In this document: in pieces, positions 56,181 through 64,000 of the stretch
How positions within the stretch are numbered: the first letter of the stretch is position 1
Layout of the letters: each line of letters opens with the position of its first letter
Origin: 2-12-FULL-60-25 sp003576745
GTDB lineage: Bacteria > Patescibacteriota > Patescibacteriia > 2-12-FULL-60-25
Direction: 5' to 3'
Length of the DNA: 64,000 bases
NCBI GenBank assembly: GCA_030272835.1
Contig: SZOQ01000005.1
Location: 62,001-126,000, forward strand
Translations under genes and position numbers: made by a program
Notes under the pieces: generated by a model
The model's input: the letters and a program-made list of their open reading frames with translations, nothing else
Told to the model about the DNA's origin: nothing
Databases searched by the model: none

Positions 56181-58748
56181 CTACGGACTGCTCGGGTATT
56201 GCCGTTCCTGAATTTCCGCTTCGACGAGCTCCCGCTTGCGTCCGTATTTATATCGCGAAAGTTCGCGGATTAGCTCCGGCAGCTCCTTGTCCTGGTTCGG
56301 GTCTGCGAGAATCGGTTTCATGTTGAACGGTCTTGACGCAGTATTGTCAATGAGAATTTTTGCATTGCATGTATATGCCTCCACGTTCACAAGATCATAT
56401 TCGTTAAACACGGGCGCGAATTCCTTTACGAGGAATTCCGCGTCATCGGCGCCGACGCGAAACGCGAACATGGAACCTACATTGCCGAAAATCGCATCGC
56501 GAATGACCGTATCCTCTTTTCCTTCGAGTTGGCCGATAAACTGGTGAGCCACAACAAGGTCAAGTCCGTATTTTCTCGCTTCTGACAGAATGGCGCTTAT
56601 GGAATCCGTCAAAAAGTTCTGGAATTCGTCGATATAGAGGTAGAAGTCCTTCCGGGCTTCCTTTGACATATCGGTGCGTGAAAGAGCGGCCATTAATATC
56701 TTCCCGACCAGGACCATGCCGATAAGGTACGCATTCAAGTCCCCAAGCTTGCCTTTTGAAAGGTTCAGAAGAAGAATCCTTTGTTCGTCCATCGCTTGCC
56801 GTACGTTAAATGCGGACTTCTGCTGGCCGATAATCGGCCGCATAATGTCATTGGAAATAAATGGCGTAAGTTTGGACGTGATGTATGGCACCATGTTCTG
56901 GAGCGACGCCTCGCCTCCGGCTTTTTGCGCCTCCTTTTCCCAGAAATCTTTTACGACTTGCGTTTTGCATTTAGAAAGTTTGTATGCGCGAAAATCCTCG
57001 TCCGCAAGCACCTTCGGAATTTCCATGAGCGTTGAGCCGCTCTCCGGATGATCCATAATGAGCTGCATGGCGTTTCGCATGTACTGCTCAAACATCGGCC
57101 CGCCCGTTGACTTCAGGTCATAAAGCTTGTCGAATATTTTGAGCATCTCGTTAATCACGAAGGTTTTTTGCTCCGGATAGTTTGGGTCATACTCAAGCAT
57201 GTTCAGCCCCATAGGACGTTCCGTATCCGCCGGAGAAAAATATATCACATCGTCCGCGCGTTCTTTTGGCACAAATCCCAGACAATCGTCGGCGAAGTCA
57301 CCATGCGGATCCACCACGCACACGCCCCTGCCCTCGCGAATATCCTGCGCCACAAGGCTTTTCATGAGCTCGGTCTTTCCGGAACCGGATTTTCCGATGA
57401 TGTACATGTGTCTGCGCCTGTCCTGCTGTTTCATTCTGATGATGTACCGATGGCCTCGATATTCCGAATATCCGAGCACGATCCCATCCTGCGGAAGATT
57501 GGAGGGCGGGAGCGCTTTTCGCGCCAGTAACCAGTCGATTTTCGGCGTCTCCGTGCTGGGGAGCGGCAGGTGGAACAGCGACGCGAGTTCCTCGGAATTC
57601 AGCGTGATTTTAAATTTCTCGTCAAACTGCCGGTAAATGAATGCCTGAATCATTTTTGTTCGGAAACGAGGCATGGCTTTGGCGAAGGAGTTGCCGTACT
57701 CGTAGATGTTGTATTGACCGAATGAACCGAGAATATCATTCAAAGCCTGCTGGGCTTTTTGCGGCGTCTTGGTTGAAACGATGACGCGGATATTCACATC
57801 AAGGCCTGCTTTCGATGCCTTTTCCTCCAAGCCCTTCACCATCTCCTCTTCGAGAGGAGAGAGCCGGTACCCTTCACTGGTTTTTTGAGTTTGCGTTTTC
57901 CCCGCTGCAACCTGCGCAAATTCTTTTCCTACGGATGTCACGAATTTTCCCGCTCCTCCGCTTTGCACTTGCGACAGCTTTTTCCCTTGTTGCATTTCGC
58001 GCGCTATCCGGAGCCCCCCGGTACGCCATTCGCGCCGAGCCGATCGAAAAACGTATTGAATCGCAGCCCCGTCTTCATCGCCGAGCTTTGCAAGGGCGTT
58101 CGTCACTGAGTTTAATGGGTCGCTTTCGAGTTTCTGATAGGTCTTAATAGGGAAAAAGCTTTGGCGACGCAATGTCAAATAGCTGCCCAATACGACACCT
58201 GTCGGGGAAAAGATATTGTAGTCCGGAACATCCTCGATTTCCGCGTCGGAAAATTGAGCGTGTATCTGCTCTTCCACAAATCCTCTGTACGCAGCGGGAA
58301 CAGCAACGTAGAAGGCGATTTTTCCGCCATCCATGACGATTTCGAATGAGAAATGATCAGATCTGCCGTAGAGCCATGCGCCAATCCCCCGCTGTGCCGT
58401 TAAGGATCCGAGCGTTGAAAAAATCGTTTCCATAACGGAAATGTCCTCTTGAATCGTCTGCGTGGTTTCTTCGGCCTTTTCGCCGCCCCTTTTTTCCTTT
58501 GGAACACGAATGCGTAAGACCTTCATGTTGAAAGCCGTTTTTGATGACAATCTTCCGCGAAGCAAGCGGCGGAGCAAAAAAAGAATGAGCCCTCCGGCGA
58601 TGGCAATACCCAGAATCACTGCGGCAATCGCGGCGACGGATGAAAGGAGGGTTCCGGCGGCGGCAAGCTCCTGACCAGCAGGAACAAACGCCTGTCCGGG
58701 ATCATTCGGAATAATATCGACTTGCAAAAGGGGGAAAAACGCCATCAT
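56181..58748 (-). CDS. Membrane-bound TraG/VirD4-HerA-like ATPase
   Basis: 855 residues. Seen: one or two membrane helices near the N-terminus (about 34-62), a long domain, then the AAA-type core with Walker A GKSGSGKTE (452-460), Walker B FYLYIDEFQNF and the VAHQFIGQLEG motif of TraM/TraG-recognition type. Known: this family moves DNA through type IV secretion channels or, in HerA-like forms, pumps DNA. CPR genomes often carry such a gene in the chromosome with no conjugation genes nearby, as here. It overlaps the small gene upstream by 4 nt. The role, DNA uptake, transfer or segregation, is not settled. Confidence 0.85.
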   Translation of the reverse strand: MMAFFPLLQVDIIPNDPGQAFVPAGQELAAAGTLLSSVAAIAAVILGIAIAGGLILFLLRRLLRGRLSSKTAFNMKVLRIRVPKEKRGGEKAEETTQTIQEDISVMETIFSTLGSLTAQRGIGAWLYGRSDHFSFEIVMDGGKIAFYVAVPAAYRGFVEEQIHAQFSDAEIEDVPDYNIFSPTGVVLGSYLTLRRQSFFPIKTYQKLESDPLNSVTNALAKLGDEDGAAIQYVFRSARREWRTGGLRIAREMQQGKKLSQVQSGGAGKFVTSVGKEFAQVAAGKTQTQKTSEGYRLSPLEEEMVKGLEEKASKAGLDVNIRVIVSTKTPQKAQQALNDILGSFGQYNIYEYGNSFAKAMPRFRTKMIQAFIYRQFDEKFKITLNSEELASLFHLPLPSTETPKIDWLLARKALPPSNLPQDGIVLGYSEYRGHRYIIRMKQQDRRRHMYIIGKSGSGKTELMKSLVAQDIREGRGVCVVDPHGDFADDCLGFVPKERADDVIYFSPADTERPMGLNMLEYDPNYPEQKTFVINEMLKIFDKLYDLKSTGGPMFEQYMRNAMQLIMDHPESGSTLMEIPKVLADEDFRAYKLSKCKTQVVKDFWEKEAQKAGGEASLQNMVPYITSKLTPFISNDIMRPIIGQQKSAFNVRQAMDEQRILLLNLSKGKLGDLNAYLIGMVLVGKILMAALSRTDMSKEARKDFYLYIDEFQNFLTDSISAILSEARKYGLDLVVAHQFIGQLEGKEDTVIRDAIFGNVGSMFAFRVGADDAEFLVKEFAPVFNEYDLVNVEAYTCNAKILIDNTASRPFNMKPILADPNQDKELPELIRELSRYKYGRKRELVEAEIQERQYPSSP

Positions 58749-59296
58749 ACTGCTTTTGACTGGTCTTCTTTCCTTGCCTCGACAAGCTCGAGAATTCTGT
58801 CCGTCTTTATTTTTGTTTCCTGCTCCAAAAAATACATATTAACGCCCGGAATCGTTTTAAGCCATCTGCTGATAGCGTCGACGATTTTTTTTACGTTTAC
58901 GCGCATGCTCCGCACCATATCCGCGATAACGCTGGCGGCTTCTTCCCCTTTCTGACGGAACAATGGCTTTGCTTCGGCGGGAAGGTCCGCATAAAAATCG
59001 CCCATCCCCTCTTCTAAAATTTTTTCAACTTCGATAATGACCTCATCCTTTCCAAGGGCTTCGGATGAGCCTGTCTGCGTCGACGTATGAGGCGGCACGG
59101 CGTTTTGCGCTGCCTCTAGTTCCGAAACGGATTCGGCATGAAGAATGGCGTCTTTTTGTTCCGGAAGATGCTCCCGCGTTTGCTCGTCCGCCTCGAGCGA
59201 GGTTATGTCCCGTGAGTTGCGTTCGGACACGGAAACAGCAGCCTCCCTTCCGGACAGCTGTTCAGAAGCCATGTTTTTCATGTCTGGCATTCTCAT
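58745..59296 (-). CDS. Small partner of the TraG-like ATPase (hypothetical)
   Basis: 183 residues. Seen: an acidic, Ser-rich and disordered first half, then a helical second half with VEKILEEGMGDFYADLPAEA and KPLFRQKGEEAASVIADMV, ending in RWLKTIPGVNMYFLEQETKI. I recall this second-half pattern beside TraG-like genes in other CPR genomes, which suggests a conserved pair. The stop overlaps the ATPase start (ATGATG) by 4 nt, so the two are translationally coupled. Function unknown. Confidence 0.65.
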   Translation of the reverse strand: MRMPDMKNMASEQLSGREAAVSVSERNSRDITSLEADEQTREHLPEQKDAILHAESVSELEAAQNAVPPHTSTQTGSSEALGKDEVIIEVEKILEEGMGDFYADLPAEAKPLFRQKGEEAASVIADMVRSMRVNVKKIVDAISRWLKTIPGVNMYFLEQETKIKTDRILELVEARKEDQSKAV

Positions 59297-59340
59297 AGTT
59301 TATCACCTTCCCGTCAGAAGACGAAAAAGCGTCCGCTGTA

Positions 59341-59349
59341 TGCTATACT
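59341..59349 (+). promoter_or_regulatory. Extended -10 promoter of corA, leaderless
   Basis: Seen: TGCTATACT (59,341-59,349), an extended -10 with TG and TATACT. The start 7-8 nt later falls on the A of the ATG at 59,357. No -35 match is seen, as expected for an extended -10. Confidence 0.6.
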
Positions 59350-59356
59350 TCACGTG

Positions 59357-60283
59357 ATGCCGGGAGGAAATCGCCTTGAAAGCGTGAAAACCGACCAACT
59401 CGAATGGTTTCATGCAACAAGTAATAAAGCCGAGGTTATCGACAAGCTTCGGACGAAGTTTCGATTTCATCCCATCGATCTCCGTGACGTCCAGCCACCA
59501 ATCCAGCGTCCCAAAGTGGTTGCGAGGGATGGGTATATATTTATGATTCTCCTCTATCCGTTTTTTGACAAGGATACGCATGAGATCAGAATTTCAGAAG
59601 TCGATTTTTTCATTTCAAAAAACTATCTCGTTACCGTAAATACGGACGGCCTTACGCCCCTTCGCAAATTGTTTCAATCGAGCAGGGCGTCAAAGGGGCG
59701 TCACGTTTGCCTCACGGGCGATATTACTCAGCTTTTATACGCGATACTCAATGACCTTTTAACGTCCGTTTTTCCAAAACTGGTAAATATTAACGCGGAT
59801 ATGGAGTCCATTGAGCGCCGGCTGAATGATCCATATCAAAAACACTTAATCAATGACATTCTCCGCATCAAGCTCAATGTTGTGAATTTTCGGCAAGCCA
59901 TGCAGGCGCATAAAGCGGTCATGACCAGATTGTTGGATATCGCGCCGTCCTTTTTCCCCTTGAATAAGCTCAATGCATATTTCCGCGAGCTTATTCAGCA
60001 TACCAAGGAAATATGGGATCAGCTGGAACTCCAGCGCGACGAAATCGAAGCGCTTCACGAAACGAATAAATCCCTCATCGACTTTCGGACGAATGACATC
60101 ATCAAAACCCTCACGATTTTTTCTGTCATTGTGTTCCCGCTCACATTGCTCGCGGCGATGTTCGGCATGAACGTGCCCGTACCGTTCCAGGATCACGCAT
60201 ACGGATTTCTCATTATCACGGGAATCATGCTGCTCGGGAGCGCCGGTATGATGGTGTATTTCAAAATCAAAAAGTGGATCTAA
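59357..60283 (+). CDS. corA: CorA-type magnesium/cobalt transporter
   Basis: 308 residues from ATG 59,357; an in-frame GTG is 3 nt upstream. Seen: the cytoplasmic funnel domain, the long stalk helix (about 190-245), the first membrane helix with the MFGMNVP motif (the GMN selectivity filter) and a second membrane helix at the end, then KIKKWI. It works as a homopentamer for Mg2+ uptake. Its promoter makes the mRNA leaderless. Confidence 0.93.
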   Translation: MPGGNRLESVKTDQLEWFHATSNKAEVIDKLRTKFRFHPIDLRDVQPPIQRPKVVARDGYIFMILLYPFFDKDTHEIRISEVDFFISKNYLVTVNTDGLTPLRKLFQSSRASKGRHVCLTGDITQLLYAILNDLLTSVFPKLVNINADMESIERRLNDPYQKHLINDILRIKLNVVNFRQAMQAHKAVMTRLLDIAPSFFPLNKLNAYFRELIQHTKEIWDQLELQRDEIEALHETNKSLIDFRTNDIIKTLTIFSVIVFPLTLLAAMFGMNVPVPFQDHAYGFLIITGIMLLGSAGMMVYFKIKKWI

Positions 60284-60331
60284 GTCGGCTTGCATCTCGT
60301 CAACAGGAATTCGTAGGGGGTATTCTTTAGA

Positions 60332-61723
60332 CTACGAACGACGATCTATCGATGCTCTCTCAAGGAGATATCCTTCGGCCGTATCGCGCAAGATCCAGCC
60401 CTTTCGTTCAATTTCGTCACGCAACGCATCAGAACGATCCCATTGTTTTTTATTTCGTGCCTTATCGCGCTCATCGGCCAGGGCTTTGATGTCAGGCGGA
60501 ATAAAGAGCGGTTTTGAAACCACGGCATCCAACCCAAGCCCAAGGACTCGGTCCATCGCCAAAGCCGTTGCGGCTTTATCCGCATCGTTCTGATCCCCGT
60601 CAAAAAGCGCATGGAGCGACGCCAACGCTTCCGGCGTATTCAAATCATCGTTGATTGCATCCATGAATGCTGATTCGGCATCAACGAGTACGGTCCTGGG
60701 GTTCGGAAACGCCCTGCAGACGCGATACATCTTCTCAAGCGCAATCTGTGCCCCCTGGACGGCATCCCATGTAAAATTCTGCTTCTTCCGATAATGCGAG
60801 CCGAGCAAGAAATACCTGAACGCGAGAGGGTAAATGTCATGTTCGCGCAAATCATCTATCGTAAACGTATTTCGGAGCGATTTCGACATTTTTTGACCTT
60901 CGATGAGGAGAAATTCAACATGAAACCACATGTTCGCGAGCGGTACGCCGTAAGCCGCCTCGCTTTGCGCAATTTCATTCTCATGATGGACAGGAATGTG
61001 GTCGATCCCGCCCGCGTGGATATCAAAAGGCTGGCCCAATTCTTTTCTGCTCATGGCCGAGCATTCCGCATGCCATCCCGGGAAGCCCTTGCCCCATGGA
61101 CTGTCCCATTCCATGTGCCGCTTTCCTTTTTCCCCAGAAAATTTCCATAACGCAAAATCCGACGGATGCCGTTTTTGGGTATTTGCTTCTACGCGAACGC
61201 CTTCCTGTTTTTCTGAAAGCGACTGACCGCCGAGTGAACCGTAATGCGCGAATTTCGAAGTATCAAAATACACCCCGTCGTCCGTTTCATATGTGAAACC
61301 CTTATCCTCCAGCGTTTTTACCAGTTCGATCTGTTCATCGATATGATCCGTTGCTTTTGGAAGGGCGTCAGGTAAAAGTATATTCAGCGCCGCAATGTCT
61401 TCAAGAAATAATCGTGTGTATTCACGGGAAATATCCCAGGCATCCTTCCCCTCCTCTTTTGCCGCGCGTTCCATTTTGTCTTCGCCCGCATCCGCATCGT
61501 CCGTGAGATGGCCCACGTCGGTAATATTTACCACATGACGCACGGAATACCCGTTCGCCATAAGTGCGCGCTTTAGCACGTCCTCGAACACATACGCACG
61601 CAAATTTCCAATATGCGCCCGCTGATACACTGTGGGGCCGCATGCATAAAAACCCACCTTCCCGGGCTGAAGCGGACGAACCTCTTCAATGGAACGTTTC
61701 TTTGTATCCCAAATACGAAGCAT
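60332..61723 (-). CDS. cysS: Cysteinyl-tRNA synthetase
   Basis: 463 residues. Seen: FYACGPTVYQRAHIGNLRAY (zinc Cys and HIGH), WHAECSAMSRKELGQ and HHENEIAQSEA (zinc ligands), KMSKSLRN (KMSKS), and a C-terminal helical domain. It charges tRNA-Cys. Its predicted promoter puts the transcription start about 4 nt before the ATG, so the mRNA is nearly leaderless. Confidence 0.97.
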   Translation of the reverse strand: MLRIWDTKKRSIEEVRPLQPGKVGFYACGPTVYQRAHIGNLRAYVFEDVLKRALMANGYSVRHVVNITDVGHLTDDADAGEDKMERAAKEEGKDAWDISREYTRLFLEDIAALNILLPDALPKATDHIDEQIELVKTLEDKGFTYETDDGVYFDTSKFAHYGSLGGQSLSEKQEGVRVEANTQKRHPSDFALWKFSGEKGKRHMEWDSPWGKGFPGWHAECSAMSRKELGQPFDIHAGGIDHIPVHHENEIAQSEAAYGVPLANMWFHVEFLLIEGQKMSKSLRNTFTIDDLREHDIYPLAFRYFLLGSHYRKKQNFTWDAVQGAQIALEKMYRVCRAFPNPRTVLVDAESAFMDAINDDLNTPEALASLHALFDGDQNDADKAATALAMDRVLGLGLDAVVSKPLFIPPDIKALADERDKARNKKQWDRSDALRDEIERKGWILRDTAEGYLLERASIDRRS

Positions 61724-61733
61724 ATGTGCGAAC

Positions 61734-61761
61734 AGTATACGGAACCCTTGCGTAAATCAAA
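61734..61761 (-). promoter_or_regulatory. Promoter of cysS
   Basis: Seen on the minus strand: -10 TATACT (61,734-61,739), and -35-like TTTGAT (61,756-61,761) at 16 nt. The -35 touches the foot of the terminator of the upstream gene. The start would be within about 4 nt of the cysS ATG. Confidence 0.5.
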
Positions 61762-61783
61762 AGCTCCCCGTATTGGGGAGCTT
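61761..61783 (-). terminator. Terminator of the S74 fibre gene
   Basis: Seen: AAGCTCCCC (61,761-61,769), loop GTATT, GGGGAGCTT (61,775-61,783), with T's after the stem on the minus strand (TTGATT). It lies 4 nt past the stop of the S74 gene. Confidence 0.8.
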
Positions 61784-61787
61784 GTTG

Positions 61788-64000
61788 CTACTTTGCTTCG
61801 AGAGCGTCGAGACGAGCTTTCAACTGGTCATTCTCGGCCTTGAGCTCCTGTATCGCCTTCACCATGTAGGGGATCATCCCCTCTTTATCGAGCGTCTTAT
61901 AGCCGTCTGGACCTTCGCCTACCAAATTCGGAAGTACCTTTTCGACATCCTGAGCGATAAAGCCAACCTGCACGTCCCCGGTCGAATCCTCCTTCCATTT
62001 ATACGTAACGGGCCTGAGTTCAATGAGCGTATCCAAGCCCGGCTGCAGCGTCTCAATGTCCTTCTTGAGACGTTCATCTGAGGAGAAATACCATGCCCCT
62101 GCGGATGTATTCATGTATCCATACTTGCTTGTCCCGTATACAAGCATTGGGAGGTCATTGTTCGTATACATTGTAAATGTATACGCAGAGGTCGGATTTT
62201 GGTGGAGTTGCACCAGCGGATTTTTGCTCGGATTGCCGATAATGAAGTCGTTATTCGCCTGATTCGCCCACGTATACCATTGCGTAGTTCCATTCGTCCG
62301 ATAATGGATCGCGGGATTATATCCGCTGTCCGCATTCAGCGTCAGCAATGGATCACGCGGACCCTTTAATTCCAGTCTTCCGTATGGCGTACCGACCCCG
62401 ATACCGATTCCCATATCTCCAGAACTGTTGATAATTGCCATCGTTCCATTCTGTTGACGGAAATAGATGGGCTGTCCACCAAAAGCGTTGATAAACGTTT
62501 GTCCGTTTAACCCTCCCAGGAGGTTATAGCGTTGACAATCTTGTACAAAGCTGCTGTTAACTTGAAAACCAGCATACCCAGCACCACAACCCTGATCGCC
62601 GATATATACGCTCGCCGTCCCTCCGCCGTACACTTGCATATTTCCACTCACAATAGCTCCAAAACTATTTGTCCCGAGCTGCATCCATTTATTCGTATTG
62701 ATTGTATTTCCCGCCGAAAGTCCTGCAGTACCACCAAGGAAGAATCCTCCATATACGCCACTTCCCTGAACACCAAACCCGTTGTCATTCTGACCATATA
62801 CCCCCGAACCTCCGCTCACGTAAGATTCCGTGCCATATGCCTGTATACCTTTCTGTCCCCAGAACTGACCACCTACAGTCGAGGCGCTTACTGAAATGCC
62901 CGAACTTATACCAGTAAAAACACCACCGATCGCTCCCGAACCGGCTATTCCCCACTGACTTCCTGTAAACAAGCCGGCCACACCGCCTGACTGATTCGCA
63001 TTCACAACAACTGCTCTTCCGTTTACGGCCGTATTTTCAAAATATCCTGCGATAAGTGATGACCCTGAGGACAAACCGTATATGGAGTAATTCGGATCAG
63101 CGAGAATTACATTATTTCCCGCCGTGTTATAGAACAAACCTCCTTGTGAATTGCCGCCTACATTTTGCGAGGTAACTGTAATGCCGGCACACGGTGTTAC
63201 GCCTCCCGGACAATATCCGATGAGCCCGCCGACGCGCTGTTGAGCAGTACCGGGTGTATTTGCGGCAAAACCCAATGCACCGTTCGGTCCAATAAATGTG
63301 AGTTCCCGGTCCACGTTTCCGCTGCGGCTTCCGTCCATATACGCCGCCCGCCACGATGGCCCCGCTGTATTGTTTAAGCGAATCTGCATGGCATTTTGAC
63401 CCACATTCGGTCCAACCGCGTCCGTAAAGAATTTGAGCGTTTGCGTTTCTGCAGGATCGGAAAGAAATTCTATGAAGTTATCATATGTACCGTCCCAGCT
63501 ACCCGTTCGGAATACATTCGTGGATGCCGGCCGCTGAACCTGTAAATTCGAACCCGCCCAAAGCGTTTTTGCGGCGACCTGATGATTTGGAACAATCAAG
63601 TCCCCGGTCATGGTATCGCCTGTAACATCCACCCAAATATCCGAAACGGCAGATGCGGTTGGCCACGTTGTGCGGCAAGTATCATTCTTCAAACAAATTT
63701 GGGTAACGGCCAGCGTTCCATTTGATCCTCCGAATCCCGCAACATCAATGTTTCCGTAAACGCCAACGCTGAAACCCGTAGCTCCGAAACCCCAGTTGCC
63801 CATGTTAAGTACAGTATTTCCGCTTCCGTTTACAACTAAGGCTTTTCCCGAATTTTGAAACGATATGTCACCATATGAACGAATCGCCTCCCCGGTAGCT
63901 GTTCCAATAAACCTATTCGAAGTTCCTTCACCTGAGATACTAAAATTTCCTGTTTGTTGCGCAGGCACTCCCGGTTGAAGCCATATTGGACCAAGCGTAT
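61788..64000 (-). CDS. S74-type self-cleaving fibre/adhesin protein (start outside window)
   Basis: The frame is open to base 64,000 and continues off the right edge (TLGPIWLQPG at the edge). Over 730 residues are visible. Seen: long Gly/Asn/Ser/Thr-rich beta repeats with recurring GGVFTG and SVYG-type units, then the S74 intramolecular chaperone at the C-terminus, with SSDERLKKDIETL (self-cleavage Ser and Lys), LRPVTYKWKEDS and VGFIAQDVEKVLP, then a coiled-coil end AENDQLKARLDALEAK. Known: this domain trims itself after trimerising a fibre. No phage genes are near, so a cell-surface fibre of this bacterium is likely. Confidence 0.88.
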   Translation of the reverse strand, partial: TLGPIWLQPGVPAQQTGNFSISGEGTSNRFIGTATGEAIRSYGDISFQNSGKALVVNGSGNTVLNMGNWGFGATGFSVGVYGNIDVAGFGGSNGTLAVTQICLKNDTCRTTWPTASAVSDIWVDVTGDTMTGDLIVPNHQVAAKTLWAGSNLQVQRPASTNVFRTGSWDGTYDNFIEFLSDPAETQTLKFFTDAVGPNVGQNAMQIRLNNTAGPSWRAAYMDGSRSGNVDRELTFIGPNGALGFAANTPGTAQQRVGGLIGYCPGGVTPCAGITVTSQNVGGNSQGGLFYNTAGNNVILADPNYSIYGLSSGSSLIAGYFENTAVNGRAVVVNANQSGGVAGLFTGSQWGIAGSGAIGGVFTGISSGISVSASTVGGQFWGQKGIQAYGTESYVSGGSGVYGQNDNGFGVQGSGVYGGFFLGGTAGLSAGNTINTNKWMQLGTNSFGAIVSGNMQVYGGGTASVYIGDQGCGAGYAGFQVNSSFVQDCQRYNLLGGLNGQTFINAFGGQPIYFRQQNGTMAIINSSGDMGIGIGVGTPYGRLELKGPRDPLLTLNADSGYNPAIHYRTNGTTQWYTWANQANNDFIIGNPSKNPLVQLHQNPTSAYTFTMYTNNDLPMLVYGTSKYGYMNTSAGAWYFSSDERLKKDIETLQPGLDTLIELRPVTYKWKEDSTGDVQVGFIAQDVEKVLPNLVGEGPDGYKTLDKEGMIPYMVKAIQELKAENDQLKARLDALEAK

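Overview
The window looks like the chromosome of a Patescibacteria (Candidate Phyla Radiation) bacterium, perhaps an Uhrbacteria-like parcubacterium; the exact lineage is inference. The signs are a DUF5659-type cargo protein, a chromosomal TraG/VirD4-like membrane ATPase with its small partner, an S74 self-processing fibre protein, very tight gene packing, many ATGA stop/start overlaps, and promoters that sit directly on start codons. The standard code is used, with TGA as a stop.

Bases 1-17,700 are an accessory region that ends exactly at a tRNA-Asn gene. After the tail of an IS256-type transposase (1-225) comes a minus-strand run of ten genes (13,258 down to 329) whose neighbours overlap by 4 nt or are 2-11 nt apart. 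It reads: AbiEi antitoxin, AbiEii toxin, N6-adenine methyltransferase (type III Mod-like), Res-type helicase/nuclease, Vsr mismatch nuclease, a large protein with two GHKL ATPase domains, a receiver-domain protein, a C5-cytosine methyltransferase, a 102-aa unknown and a two-helix membrane protein. This is the most interesting part of the window. It looks like one composite defence operon, with a promoter and a palindromic operator in front of abiEi. Divergent from it (13,352-17,712, plus strand) are small element genes and a large serine recombinase. The recombinase frame runs into the tRNA-Asn gene, which marks that tRNA as the integration site.

From 17,746 to 64,000 the content is ordinary housekeeping, mostly on the minus strand: rpoD and dnaG; uvrB; a dus gene; an M23 peptidase with gltX; tagA and thpR; a complete F1Fo ATP synthase (atpZ-B-E-F-H-A-G-D-C); a HAD hydrolase; a run from a carotenoid-synthesis-like membrane protein through a polyprenyl synthase, rsmI, metG and cvpA to tatD; CIRCE-controlled clpB; lipoproteins including a DUF3179 protein; an HlyD/MacA-like adaptor; pgi; tRNA-Gln; gpsA; dnaX; the TraG-like ATPase; corA; cysS; and a partial S74 fibre gene that runs off the right edge.

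The intergenic gaps of this chromosomal part, but not of the accessory region, carry a mosaic repeat family. Its core is a GGGGAG/CTCCCC hairpin around CATAATT, followed by GAACCCCGA and flanked by shuffled GTACGTAG-like words. At least six copies with a core are seen, two of them inside the atp operon. Several promoters (gpsA, corA, dus, cysS, clpB) place the predicted transcription start 0-11 nt before the start codon, so leaderless mRNAs seem common here.
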